64,000 nucleotides of DNA from Phymatolithon calcareum (GCA_977006965.1 OZ345358.1:248001-312000), one strand, 5' to 3'; numbered from the stretch's first letter, positions 20,482 to 32,168 are shown. Notes: generated by a model not told the origin, from the letters alone. Numbers and translations are program-made.

Positions 20482-20772
20482 TCCTGTGCATGAGAACGAG
20501 GATGCTAGAGCACCAAGCTTTTAGTATCGACCAGCTGAACGTAGTCATCTCTTCGACTTTGCGAGCCTCAATTTAATAAGGTCAAACTCTTCCAGCTCTT
20601 TGTCTTTCCACTAACAGCTCGAGAATACACCATTTAGGAAAATATTTCTATAAAAACCGAAAGTAATACAGAAAAAGCATAGCAAGAGCTCCTTCTGTAT
20701 TATTTTTTCTAGACATTCTTCCTGGAGTAATAACTTTGTATAGCTGATAGCATTGTCACGGATTCATAATCT

Positions 20773-20780
20773 TATATAAG
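20773..20780 (+). promoter_or_regulatory. TATA box for the gene at 20,871
   Basis: TATATAAG sits 98 bp upstream of ATG 20,871, with a plausible start site near 20,805. The inverted copy is at 33,061-33,068. Confidence 0.55.
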
Positions 20781-20870
20781 AGAGCCCAGAGCTCTTAGCT
20801 TCAACACTCCGGCAGGGAGTAGCTCGCACGGGCTCTAACACCTTGTGACTTATTCGTGCGAGACGGTACG

Positions 20871-21131
20871 ATGAGATCGGTAGCCAAACGGTATATATCT
20901 AAAGTGCGACAGAACGCTGAACTTATTTTGACAGCATCCAACACTGACGGCAGCGGGAAGGCGGACGTTATTTTGTTTCGAATGACGCTTCAGCCCACTG
21001 CGATGGAAAGCCCCGCCGGCAAATACTTCAGCGCAATAGCCCTATCCGGCAGCTCCCAGGTCTCCTTGATCAGCATCGGCAACATCACGGCGGCGGGTAG
21101 GCGGACGTCATCTCGATACAATAATGCTTGA
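20871..21131 (+). CDS. Small uncharacterised protein, 86 residues, copy A
   Basis: Starts at ATG 20,871 (MRSVAKRYISKVRQNAELIL) downstream of a good TATA box. The body is polar with a Ser/Ile-rich end (SSQVSLISIGNITAAGRR). Identical in the inverted copy at 32,710-32,970. No domain is recognised. Sequence between its stop and ZF2 (21,132-21,672) shows no gene. Confidence 0.45.
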   Translation: MRSVAKRYISKVRQNAELILTASNTDGSGKADVILFRMTLQPTAMESPAGKYFSAIALSGSSQVSLISIGNITAAGRRTSSRYNNA

Positions 21132-21672
21132 GGCGGATGCGATAAAAAGTTCATCAGCAGCCAGACGAGTTCGTCAGATCAGAGATTCTCTTGCCGCGCG
21201 GCGACGGGATGGGGAAAACCGATCAAGCTTGGTGAGGTCCGATGTGAATATGATGTGAGTGCAGGAATGGATATATCAATCGGCGTCCGGTTGCGTGGTT
21301 CGTATCTCCACGTGTCAGATGTCAAAGAGACCTGAGGGTAGGACCAGCCAGGGACAGGGGGCCTGTCGCGATACCACGCGCCGTGTATCATACTAGGCCA
21401 CTTTTGCAACGCGGGCCGTTGGAAGCGACCAACAAGACGTGGCCTGTTGAGGTCAACTTCTGCGTTGGCTTTGGTCCTCTTTCTCGCATTTTGCTTCTAT
21501 ACGTGGCTTGCTTCTGCTGCATTACACGTTATACTCCGCCGTAGTTGATGCTCTTACTCTGTTCTTTACACAGAGATAAATGCATGTCATTCTTTTCGCT
21601 GCATAGCTGGTCATTAGCAATATCTACCCCTAGAAAAAATTGGAACCACTCTTTGATCGTCTGTACCGAACT

Positions 21673-22368
21673 ATGAACTCCTCTACTCCACCGGCTAGTT
21701 TGTGGCCTCCGAAACATGCCGACAGAACATCACGGTTCTGGAGCACAGGGTTGAGCACTGACAAAACAGCTTCCGGACCGCCTCTTCAGTCTTCCTCACT
21801 AAACGTTCCCTTCCGACTTGATCCCCTCGCTGAGTATGCACCAGCAGTGCGCTCTGGTCATGGACGGCCGTGCCATAATAGTCACCACCTAGTACTCCAA
21901 AACGATCTACAGAATGCCGCAGTGCTTGAATCTAACCCCCGCCATGTTTGTTGTCTTTGTGGGCATAGGTTTTGTTCCAGCTTTAAGCCCAGTGCTCACA
22001 AGAAGATGAAACATGCCACGCAAGAGATTTGGTTTCGGTTGCACAAATGTTTTATTTGCCACCACTCGTTTGCCCAAGGTAGTCATCTCAATCAGCACAT
22101 TCGCGTAGTGCACGAGAAGGACAAGCCGTTCAAGTGTGGCAAGTGTGATAGATCATTTGGGATATGCTCTGACCTAACATGTCATGAACACGCAGTACAC
22201 GAAAACAGAAGACCGCATGCGTGTAAGTATTGCTGGAAAAGATTTGGGAAAAGATCGAATCTCACGCGTCATGTGAAGAATCTACATCCCCTTAGTCTCA
22301 GCAACAATTTCGGATACAGACTTAATATTCATCAGACTTGTAAAATACTCTTACCTCGCCAGCAGTAG
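21673..22368 (+). CDS. C2H2 zinc-finger protein ZF2, copy A (231 residues)
   Basis: Starts at the first ATG, 21,673 (MNSSTPPASLWPPK). A Ser/Pro-rich N-terminal region of about 100 residues precedes four complete fingers: CCLCGHRFCSSFKPSAHKKM, CFICHHSFAQGSHLNQHIRV, CGKCDRSFGICSDLTCHEHA and CKYCWKRFGKRSNLTRHVKN, each with both Cys and both His. The linker VHEKDKPFKC is close to the DNA-binding consensus. Likely a sequence-specific nuclear regulator. It is among the few intact genes of the window, is identical in the inverted copy, and is missing from unit 3 with its whole 4.2-kb block. Confidence 0.85.
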   Translation: MNSSTPPASLWPPKHADRTSRFWSTGLSTDKTASGPPLQSSSLNVPFRLDPLAEYAPAVRSGHGRPCHNSHHLVLQNDLQNAAVLESNPRHVCCLCGHRFCSSFKPSAHKKMKHATQEIWFRLHKCFICHHSFAQGSHLNQHIRVVHEKDKPFKCGKCDRSFGICSDLTCHEHAVHENRRPHACKYCWKRFGKRSNLTRHVKNLHPLSLSNNFGYRLNIHQTCKILLPRQQ

Positions 22369-23484
22369 ATGATTTGATGACAAGCTTAGTAAATTGTTAC
22401 TAGACGAACGCATTGTATGCGGCAAGAAATGACAAGCGCACAAATATCTACTATGCTTGTAATCAGTGTTTCCGCATCTTAATTTCTCTATGAGGAAGAT
22501 TGATATAGAGACTTTACCTATTTTTGCAGATAAGTCACAAATCACCAAGCTACCTTCTCTTCTTGGAAATAAGGCTCGACCACTTGGAATGAAAATTTTC
22601 AAACTGCGCTCAAATGTTTTTATATGTTGCTTGCATCTCGACCAACCGTATCAGCTTCGTTCATAAAAGTGTACACCTTTCCTCAAATTACCATGATTGT
22701 GTCTATTGGAATGAGAACAGCCTTAAAAGAGAATAAACTGCTCTAGACCCAGAGATCTTAGAATATTCGAAGTTCATCGCGGTTTTTCTTCAGGGGAATC
22801 TCAAAGAGATTGCAAAGTACTGTAAGAGCTTCTCTCGAATCTTAAGCACAACCAAGCATTAATATTTATCTAGCCTTTCTGCAGAATCTACTTCTTGTTA
22901 CTTCTAGTGGCAAACATCAAAGTAATATCTCTGATTTTTCCAGTCATTCCTCTCTGAAAGACGAATATCAAGAGCAAGTGCAGTGAGCTTTCAAGCTAAA
23001 GTGCTTCTCGTAAGCGCAGCAGGGCAATAGCTCTCCGTGATCGCCGAGCAACGCTGGGCAGCTTATATCTAAAAGAGTCACAAACTATTGAGAAAAGGGA
23101 AAAGCGGATTTGACACACTGCTTGATCTACTTTCTCAGAATTGATAGAACAGTCTGAAGGTTGCTCTTATAAATTATTGCCGAGCAATTCACTCTTGGCT
23201 ACATTTTGAGATGCATCTTTCTCAAAATAGCGGCTATAAAAGGCCTCTACAATTAAGATGTACACCGTTGGATAATCGTCATATTGCTATTAGTTTTATT
23301 ACTCTAAATAGTGGCTTCAACTCAATTCTCTAAGCTGAAGCAGAAATGTTTCTCAAATTTTGTCTAAAAGCAATATATATATATATTTCCAGAACAGAGC
23401 GAGGCTCAGGCAATAGCGCTGAGAAAAATCTCTAGCTCTTTTATTATGTAAAACAATGATCGCTTAGAAACAAGCTGAAGACTT
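22369..23484. other. AT-rich intergenic region
   Basis: No gene is supported. A TA microsatellite lies at about 23,372-23,386. It serves as the 3' region of both ZF2 and the convergent recombinase copy. Confidence 0.4.
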
Positions 23485-25186
23485 TCACTCTGAGTCTAAA
23501 TCATCTCGGTAATCATTATCAATGTTCATGCCATTTGACACTATTCTAGCGCAATCAATAAAGTCCTGATTCCCGCTAGCATGATATGTCGCGCCTAGCT
23601 GATCTTCTGACGTATTCATGAGTAGAGCAAGGTAACTTACGAATTTTTCCCGACTTAGGTGTGGTAAAAATTTTCCCTCCTTGTGTCTCTCGATTAGGAC
23701 AGTTGCATTGCTTACTCTCATAGTCATAGAATTGATTTCACCAAATTTCGGGTCATGAGAATGTATCCACCGGCGAAGCGTGGAGGTAACACTTCCAGGA
23801 AGAAGAGTCGAGCCTGTTCTTGTGTTCAAAAATTGATGGCTTGCGCGCCGATCTGTTCGTAAGATCTTGAACCTTCGGTAGAGAATTGGTAAAACAAATT
23901 TAACGTGGAAAATGATAAATCTTAGAGCCACTTTCGGAAGTAAAACATGCGGAAGCTCGATTCGACGCTCTCTTTTCTCCTTGCCGAGCATCATTTCAAA
24001 GCATTTAACAGCTCCACACTGTCTTCTTAGCTCATCGACATCAATTTCTTGTGGGCGCTGAAGTAAAGAATACACTTGAGGCCGTTGCCCGCAACCTAAA
24101 AACATTAAAAGGCAAAGAAAGTTAATACACCACTTCTGCAAAATCACAGGCTTTTCGAGGATGCTTTTTTCGCCATTCGCAATCGCGCCCCTTTCTGAAA
24201 TCATGACACCCTCACATGCTTGCATTGCTTGCTTCCGGAACTGGCAAAATCCATTCCGTTCATATACTTTCCTGCCAGTGTGCGCTCAGCTGCAAGTTTT
24301 CGACGCTTCGATTGTTGACGCGCCGCCTTCTTGTTTTCATTGCAAACGGAGCGTAAGTACTGTGAAATCGCAGCCAGCTTGCCAACTTCGATGCACTGAG
24401 CGCCCTTCTCGCTCACAAAGAAGACATTACAGAATCTTGCCAATGTAAGCATATGACTGGCTTTGCTCGATACCGTTCCAAAAGCAGAATTAATTTGAAA
24501 GTTGTTGAGAAGAATCCTTGGTACATCGATATCGGTAAAAGCTTGAAAAACTGCGCCGCGTCTCCACAAGTCTTCAGCCTGACTGTATCCAAGAGCCACT
24601 GAGACACGGCAAAGTTGACCGACACAAACCCGGAACTGAGAGAACGCGGACGTTGAGTGACCAAGAAACTCTTTTGCCGACCATCCAATCTCGAAACATG
24701 TGGCAATGTCTTCGCAATTGACCCGATTGACACGTAGTCCGTGATATGCTGTCCTGCCTTTACCGACTGGAGATGTATCGTCGCACATTGCTTCCTTGGA
24801 TGTGAAAAAGTCGTAGTCCAGAGAGTCAATATAAGCCGTCCATATTGTCCGAGCAGTTTTCGGAGGCGCTGTACGCTGTAAGTCTTTTCTCTGTGCTTGG
24901 ATGGGATCACAAGAAGCAGCTCGCTGAGACAAGAGTGTTTTTTGTCGCTTAATAATTCGCTGCGCGAGAGAAGGCTGGCCTTCTTCTCTACTCCCCTCCT
25001 GACTCACTTTGCAGGAAATTTGAGAATCAGAAGTGCTGGCAGAAGGGCTGTGGAGAACATCAACATTTGATTCATCTCTGATACAACACGGAAGAAGAGT
25101 GCCCATCTGTGAGCAGTTATCCTCCTGGCTGCGGGAGTCGTGTGATTCGCTGACGACTCGACCTATCTTCTTTTTCAACTTTTCAT
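23485..25186 (-). pseudogene. Tyrosine-recombinase-like gene, full-length copy YR2-B left
   Basis: Mirror of 28,655-30,356 and carries identical lesions; see that entry for domains. The ATG is at 25,186 and the stop at 23,485. A single missing base near 24,240 (GCCAG where copies A and C have GCCCAG) separates the two main open frames, and a missing base after the ATG breaks the N-terminus. Confidence 0.65.
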
Positions 25187-25499
25187 GGCGTCTGTACGCT
25201 CGACAGAAAGGATTTGGAGAGATTCTTGTTTTACATTGGATCGTTCAACATAATTTAAGGTACAGTTCTCAGTTGCTTGGTATCATTACACGCGACGTGG
25301 TTCAGCTCTGCGCAGCGATGGATATAGTGGATAAATCTAGCTGGCGACATAGCAAACCAGTTTTTTCATCTTGCTTTGAGACGGCTATGTCTCCATCATA
25401 GATAAATACAAATTTGCTTATGCTCTCGTATTTAGTAACGGATTATGGAACACAGACTAGTGAAATAGCTTTCTGTATCCTCTTTATGTGCTGTGTATT
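25187..25499. other. Upstream region of YR2
   Basis: Between the recombinase ATG and the satellite. No gene is seen. The first ~60 bases are shared with all recombinase copies; further upstream it differs from the sequence preceding YR1. Confidence 0.4.
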
Positions 25500-26470
25500 C
25501 TTAAATTAAAAAATTCTCATCCGGATGCCATACACTGGCAATTTCGCGTCCCGATGATAAGATTTCGTCAAATTTTTAAATATCAAATTTCAAAGTATAA
25601 AGGTTTCATGGATTAATAAGACACCACATGGACCAATAAGAAAATGACATTTGTCATCTTACTATTGGTTCTTCTCTGCTCCTGGCCTTTTCCGGACAGA
25701 AATTGGTCAAATAGGAGTTTGACAAGTGTTCTCATCTTATTGGCATTTCTTTTCTTGAACTTTTGAAATGTTTCAAACTTTCTTCCGAAAAATGAACTCA
25801 AAAATTCTCATCCGGACGCCATACACTACCAAGTTCGCGTCCTGATGATAACATTTCGTCAAATTTTTAAGTATGGAATTTCAAAGAAAAAATGTTTCAT
25901 GAAATATTAAGACACCACATGGACCAATAAGAAAATGACATTCGTCATCTTCCTGTTGGTTCTTCTCTGCTCCTGGCCTTATCCGGACAGAAATTGGTCC
26001 AATGAGAGTTTGACAAGTGTTCTCATCTTATTGTCATTTCTGCTCTTGAACTTTTGAAATATTTCAAACTTTCTTCTTCTGAAAAAGAAATTCAAAAAGT
26101 CTCATCCGGACGCCATACACTACCAATTTCCCGTCCCGATGATATGATTTCGTCAAATTTTAAAATATCGAATTTCAAATGAAAAAGTATCATGAAATAT
26201 TAAGACACCACATAGACCAATAAGAAAATGATAATTGTCATCTTCCTATTGGTTCTTCTCTTCTCTTGGCCTTTTGCGGACAGAAATTGGTCCAATGAGA
26301 GTTTGACAAGTGTTCTCATTTCATTGGCATTTCTTCTCTTGAACTTTTGAAATATTTCAAACTTTCTTCCGAAAACAAATTCAAAAATCATCATCCGGAC
26401 GCCATATACTACCAATTTTGCGTCCCGATGATACGATTTCGACAAATTTCTATAAATCGAATTTCTAAAT
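25500..26470. repeat. ~291-bp tandem satellite, left arm (about 3.3 units)
   Basis: Landmarks CATCCGGA.GCCATA recur at about 25,518, 25,810, 26,104 and 26,392. Each unit contains ACCAATAAGAAAATGA opposite a nearby ATTGGTTCTTCTCT, i.e. an inverted CCAAT pair around a TGACATTTGTCA-like dyad. Small ORFs inside are not constrained between units. It lies 5' to the recombinase and next to the palindrome centre. Confidence 0.85.
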
Positions 26471-26834
26471 ATTATAGTTTCAAGAACTTTTGGGCCTCTT
26501 GGACGAATCAAAAATCGACAGGTGGCAGATAATTTGTTCCTGGGAGAGAAGTCGACACGTTAATATCATAGCGTACAGGGCTGTCGCTTCCCGCGCGACG
26601 ACGGTGGACACAGAGCTCGAACTGAGAAGAGAAGGGTCTTACCAAGATTTGGGCGTACCGCGACGAGCGACGTTATGGGTCCCCTCAGCCGCTATCTTCG
26701 AGTATAGCGTACCTTATCAGGCGCCGCTACGTCTGCCCGGCATCCCGCATCCTGCCCTTCTTCTCTCAGACGTTCTTGCGCCTCCCCGTCTCGCGCGGTC
26801 TGCGGCGCAACGGAACACTTCCTTGCTAGGTCCA

Positions 26835-27006
26835 GAGAGTAAAATTTACGCTCTTCAGAGATTGGAACTCGCCGTGAACCAGATGAAGGGGCGTATCAGG
26901 CTGGAAAATCAACCTACGTCTATCGACACGCCTGATCCGAAGGCACCGACACTCACTCGTCTTCAAAAGCAGAGCATGAGCAACAGGCAAGGATACCACC
27001 GAAGAA
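26835..27006. other. Unique 172-bp spacer of palindrome B, inside a 219-codon frame
   Basis: The only single-copy sequence at centre B. An open frame 26,490-27,149 (plus) enters from the left arm, crosses the spacer (ALQRLELAVNQMKGRIRLEN) and ends in the right arm (LRPARDGE-like, VRYTRR). The GC-rich segment around it (about 26,560-27,280) differs in composition from the AT-rich satellite and looks like part of another gene or element captured at the turn-around. No family is recognised. Confidence 0.5.
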
Positions 27007-27370
27007 TGGACCTAGCAAGGAAGTGTTCCGTTGCGCCGCAGACCGCGCGAGACGGGGAGGCGCAAGAACGTCTGAGAGAAGAAGGGCAGGATGCGGGATG
27101 CCGGGCAGACGTAGCGGCGCCTGATAAGGTACGCTATACTCGAAGATAGCGGCTGAGGGGACCCATAACGTCGCTCGTCGCGGTACGCCCAAATCTTGGT
27201 AAGACCCTTCTCTTCTCAGTTCGAGCTCTGTGTCCACCGTCGTCGCGCGGGAAGCGACAGCCCTGTACGCTATGATATTAACGTGTCGACTTCTCTCCCA
27301 GGAACAAATTATCTGCCACCTGTCGATTTTTGATTCGTCCAAGAGGCCCAAAAGTTCTTGAAACTATAAT

Positions 27371-28341
27371 ATTTAGAAATTCGATTTATAGAAATTTGTC
27401 GAAATCGTATCATCGGGACGCAAAATTGGTAGTATATGGCGTCCGGATGATGATTTTTGAATTTGTTTTCGGAAGAAAGTTTGAAATATTTCAAAAGTTC
27501 AAGAGAAGAAATGCCAATGAAATGAGAACACTTGTCAAACTCTCATTGGACCAATTTCTGTCCGCAAAAGGCCAAGAGAAGAGAAGAACCAATAGGAAGA
27601 TGACAATTATCATTTTCTTATTGGTCTATGTGGTGTCTTAATATTTCATGATACTTTTTCATTTGAAATTCGATATTTTAAAATTTGACGAAATCATATC
27701 ATCGGGACGGGAAATTGGTAGTGTATGGCGTCCGGATGAGACTTTTTGAATTTCTTTTTCAGAAGAAGAAAGTTTGAAATATTTCAAAAGTTCAAGAGCA
27801 GAAATGACAATAAGATGAGAACACTTGTCAAACTCTCATTGGACCAATTTCTGTCCGGATAAGGCCAGGAGCAGAGAAGAACCAACAGGAAGATGACGAA
27901 TGTCATTTTCTTATTGGTCCATGTGGTGTCTTAATATTTCATGAAACATTTTTTCTTTGAAATTCCATACTTAAAAATTTGACGAAATGTTATCATCAGG
28001 ACGCGAACTTGGTAGTGTATGGCGTCCGGATGAGAATTTTTGAGTTCATTTTTCGGAAGAAAGTTTGAAACATTTCAAAAGTTCAAGAAAAGAAATGCCA
28101 ATAAGATGAGAACACTTGTCAAACTCCTATTTGACCAATTTCTGTCCGGAAAAGGCCAGGAGCAGAGAAGAACCAATAGTAAGATGACAAATGTCATTTT
28201 CTTATTGGTCCATGTGGTGTCTTATTAATCCATGAAACCTTTATACTTTGAAATTTGATATTTAAAAATTTGACGAAATCTTATCATCGGGACGCGAAAT
28301 TGCCAGTGTATGGCATCCGGATGAGAATTTTTTAATTTAAG
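27371..28341. repeat. ~291-bp tandem satellite, right arm
   Basis: Inverted copy of 25,500-26,470 with the same unit number and same unit-specific variants, so it was duplicated as a block with the palindrome. Confidence 0.85.
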
Positions 28342-28654
28342 ATTACACAGCACATAAAGAGGATACAGAAAGCTATTTCACTAGTCTGTGTTCCATAATC
28401 CGTTACTAAATACGAGAGCATAAGCAAATTTGTATTTATCTATGATGGAGACATAGCCGTCTCAAAGCAAGATGAAAAAACTGGTTTGCTATGTCGCCAG
28501 CTAGATTTATCCACTATATCCATCGCTGCGCAGAGCTGAACCACGTCGCGTGTAATGATACCAAGCAACTGAGAACTGTACCTTAAATTATGTTGAACGA
28601 TCCAATGTAAAACAAGAATCTCTCCAAATCCTTTCTGACGAGCGTACAGACGCC
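28342..28654. other. Upstream region of YR2
   Basis: Mirror of 25,187-25,499. No supported gene. Confidence 0.4.
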
Positions 28655-30356
28655 ATGAAAAGTTGAAAAAGAAGATAGGTCGAGTCGTCAGCGAATCACA
28701 CGACTCCCGCAGCCAGGAGGATAACTGCTCACAGATGGGCACTCTTCTTCCGTGTTGTATCAGAGATGAATCAAATGTTGATGTTCTCCACAGCCCTTCT
28801 GCCAGCACTTCTGATTCTCAAATTTCCTGCAAAGTGAGTCAGGAGGGGAGTAGAGAAGAAGGCCAGCCTTCTCTCGCGCAGCGAATTATTAAGCGACAAA
28901 AAACACTCTTGTCTCAGCGAGCTGCTTCTTGTGATCCCATCCAAGCACAGAGAAAAGACTTACAGCGTACAGCGCCTCCGAAAACTGCTCGGACAATATG
29001 GACGGCTTATATTGACTCTCTGGACTACGACTTTTTCACATCCAAGGAAGCAATGTGCGACGATACATCTCCAGTCGGTAAAGGCAGGACAGCATATCAC
29101 GGACTACGTGTCAATCGGGTCAATTGCGAAGACATTGCCACATGTTTCGAGATTGGATGGTCGGCAAAAGAGTTTCTTGGTCACTCAACGTCCGCGTTCT
29201 CTCAGTTCCGGGTTTGTGTCGGTCAACTTTGCCGTGTCTCAGTGGCTCTTGGATACAGTCAGGCTGAAGACTTGTGGAGACGCGGCGCAGTTTTTCAAGC
29301 TTTTACCGATATCGATGTACCAAGGATTCTTCTCAACAACTTTCAAATTAATTCTGCTTTTGGAACGGTATCGAGCAAAGCCAGTCATATGCTTACATTG
29401 GCAAGATTCTGTAATGTCTTCTTTGTGAGCGAGAAGGGCGCTCAGTGCATCGAAGTTGGCAAGCTGGCTGCGATTTCACAGTACTTACGCTCCGTTTGCA
29501 ATGAAAACAAGAAGGCGGCGCGTCAACAATCGAAGCGTCGAAAACTTGCAGCTGAGCGCACACTGGCAGGAAAGTATATGAACGGAATGGATTTTGCCAG
29601 TTCCGGAAGCAAGCAATGCAAGCATGTGAGGGTGTCATGATTTCAGAAAGGGGCGCGATTGCGAATGGCGAAAAAAGCATCCTCGAAAAGCCTGTGATTT
29701 TGCAGAAGTGGTGTATTAACTTTCTTTGCCTTTTAATGTTTTTAGGTTGCGGGCAACGGCCTCAAGTGTATTCTTTACTTCAGCGCCCACAAGAAATTGA
29801 TGTCGATGAGCTAAGAAGACAGTGTGGAGCTGTTAAATGCTTTGAAATGATGCTCGGCAAGGAGAAAAGAGAGCGTCGAATCGAGCTTCCGCATGTTTTA
29901 CTTCCGAAAGTGGCTCTAAGATTTATCATTTTCCACGTTAAATTTGTTTTACCAATTCTCTACCGAAGGTTCAAGATCTTACGAACAGATCGGCGCGCAA
30001 GCCATCAATTTTTGAACACAAGAACAGGCTCGACTCTTCTTCCTGGAAGTGTTACCTCCACGCTTCGCCGGTGGATACATTCTCATGACCCGAAATTTGG
30101 TGAAATCAATTCTATGACTATGAGAGTAAGCAATGCAACTGTCCTAATCGAGAGACACAAGGAGGGAAAATTTTTACCACACCTAAGTCGGGAAAAATTC
30201 GTAAGTTACCTTGCTCTACTCATGAATACGTCAGAAGATCAGCTAGGCGCGACATATCATGCTAGCGGGAATCAGGACTTTATTGATTGCGCTAGAATAG
30301 TGTCAAATGGCATGAACATTGATAATGATTACCGAGATGATTTAGACTCAGAGTGA
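28655..30356 (+). pseudogene. Tyrosine-recombinase-like gene, full-length copy YR2-B right
   Basis: Native protein about 567 residues once two missing bases are allowed for. Layout: basic N-terminus (KKKIGR, possible NLS); Ser-rich region; helical core-binding-like region (IWTAYIDSLDYDFF, SKASHMLTLARFCNVFF); basic linker (KKAARQQSKRRKLAAERTL); then a catalytic-like domain with LGCGQRPQVYSLL (box I Arg), NSMTMRVSNATVLIERHKEG (box II Arg region; compare canonical HxxR..AT.LLE) and LLMNTSEDQLGATYHASG (compare LGHSS..TT..Y; candidate Tyr nucleophile). The usual box II His and GH pair are absent, so it is a variant of the tyrosine recombinase fold, closest in style to Crypton-like eukaryotic enzymes. 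Broken by a base loss after the ATG and another near 29,601. Family call is by motif, not search. Confidence 0.6.
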
Positions 30357-31472
30357 AAGTCTTCAGCTTGTTTCTAAGCGATCATTGTTTTACATAATAA
30401 AAGAGCTAGAGATTTTTCTCAGCGCTATTGCCTGAGCCTCGCTCTGTTCTGGAAATATATATATATATTGCTTTTAGACAAAATTTGAGAAACATTTCTG
30501 CTTCAGCTTAGAGAATTGAGTTGAAGCCACTATTTAGAGTAATAAAACTAATAGCAATATGACGATTATCCAACGGTGTACATCTTAATTGTAGAGGCCT
30601 TTTATAGCCGCTATTTTGAGAAAGATGCATCTCAAAATGTAGCCAAGAGTGAATTGCTCGGCAATAATTTATAAGAGCAACCTTCAGACTGTTCTATCAA
30701 TTCTGAGAAAGTAGATCAAGCAGTGTGTCAAATCCGCTTTTCCCTTTTCTCAATAGTTTGTGACTCTTTTAGATATAAGCTGCCCAGCGTTGCTCGGCGA
30801 TCACGGAGAGCTATTGCCCTGCTGCGCTTACGAGAAGCACTTTAGCTTGAAAGCTCACCGCACTTGCTCTTGATATTCGTCTTTCAGAGAGGAATGACTG
30901 GAAAAATCAGAGATATTACTTTGATGTTTGCCACTAGAAGTAACAAGAAGTAGATTCTGCAGAAAGGCTAGATAAATATTAATGCTTGGTTGTGCTTAAG
31001 ATTCGAGAGAAGCTCTTACAGTACTTTGCAATCTCTTTGAGATTCCCCTGAAGAAAAACCGCGATGAACTTCGAATATTCTAAGATCTCTGGGTCTAGAG
31101 CAGTTTATTCTCTTTTAAGGCTGTTCTCATTCCAATAGACACAATCATGGTAATTTGAGGAAAGGTGTACACTTTTATGAACGAAGCTGATACGGTTGGT
31201 CGAGATGCAAGCAACATATAAAAACATTTGAGCGCAGTTTGAAAATTTTCATTCCAAGTGGTCGAGCCTTATTTCCAAGAAGAGAAGGTAGCTTGGTGAT
31301 TTGTGACTTATCTGCAAAAATAGGTAAAGTCTCTATATCAATCTTCCTCATAGAGAAATTAAGATGCGGAAACACTGATTACAAGCATAGTAGATATTTG
31401 TGCGCTTGTCATTTCTTGCCGCATACAATGCGTTCGTCTAGTAACAATTTACTAAGCTTGTCATCAAATCAT
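30357..31472. other. AT-rich intergenic region
   Basis: Mirror of 22,369-23,484. TA microsatellite near 30,455-30,470. No gene. Confidence 0.4.
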
Positions 31473-32168
31473 CTACTGCTGGCGAGGTAAGAGTATTTTA
31501 CAAGTCTGATGAATATTAAGTCTGTATCCGAAATTGTTGCTGAGACTAAGGGGATGTAGATTCTTCACATGACGCGTGAGATTCGATCTTTTCCCAAATC
31601 TTTTCCAGCAATACTTACACGCATGCGGTCTTCTGTTTTCGTGTACTGCGTGTTCATGACATGTTAGGTCAGAGCATATCCCAAATGATCTATCACACTT
31701 GCCACACTTGAACGGCTTGTCCTTCTCGTGCACTACGCGAATGTGCTGATTGAGATGACTACCTTGGGCAAACGAGTGGTGGCAAATAAAACATTTGTGC
31801 AACCGAAACCAAATCTCTTGCGTGGCATGTTTCATCTTCTTGTGAGCACTGGGCTTAAAGCTGGAACAAAACCTATGCCCACAAAGACAACAAACATGGC
31901 GGGGGTTAGATTCAAGCACTGCGGCATTCTGTAGATCGTTTTGGAGTACTAGGTGGTGACTATTATGGCACGGCCGTCCATGACCAGAGCGCACTGCTGG
32001 TGCATACTCAGCGAGGGGATCAAGTCGGAAGGGAACGTTTAGTGAGGAAGACTGAAGAGGCGGTCCGGAAGCTGTTTTGTCAGTGCTCAACCCTGTGCTC
32101 CAGAACCGTGATGTTCTGTCGGCATGTTTCGGAGGCCACAAACTAGCCGGTGGAGTAGAGGAGTTCAT
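31473..32168 (-). CDS. C2H2 zinc-finger protein ZF2, copy BC (231 residues)
   Basis: Encodes the same protein as 21,673-22,368, with all four fingers intact. Start ATG at 32,168. Because both copies are intact it is a candidate functional cargo gene. Confidence 0.85.
   Translation of the reverse strand: MNSSTPPASLWPPKHADRTSRFWSTGLSTDKTASGPPLQSSSLNVPFRLDPLAEYAPAVRSGHGRPCHNSHHLVLQNDLQNAAVLESNPRHVCCLCGHRFCSSFKPSAHKKMKHATQEIWFRLHKCFICHHSFAQGSHLNQHIRVVHEKDKPFKCGKCDRSFGICSDLTCHEHAVHENRRPHACKYCWKRFGKRSNLTRHVKNLHPLSLSNNFGYRLNIHQTCKILLPRQQ

Larger units (their letters stand above)
19445..26834 (+). repeat. Palindrome B, near-identical left arm
   Basis: Reverse complement of 27,007-34,396 (x pairs with 53,841-x). 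I noticed only isolated differences in this stretch (for example near 19,890 and at about 22,990), against frequent differences outside it. Arms end abruptly at TCCA/TGGA around the 172-bp spacer. Confidence 0.9.

Noticed and set aside
23372-23386. TA microsatellite as an origin or special element
   Set aside because: Short, simple repeat common in AT-rich intergenic DNA.
26200-26511. ORFs inside the ~291-bp satellite (minus strand left, plus strand right) as proteins
   Set aside because: Frames are not conserved between successive units; they arise from repeat sequence.
25500-28341. CRISPR-like array
   Set aside because: Units of ~291 bp are contiguous tandem repeats without unique spacers.
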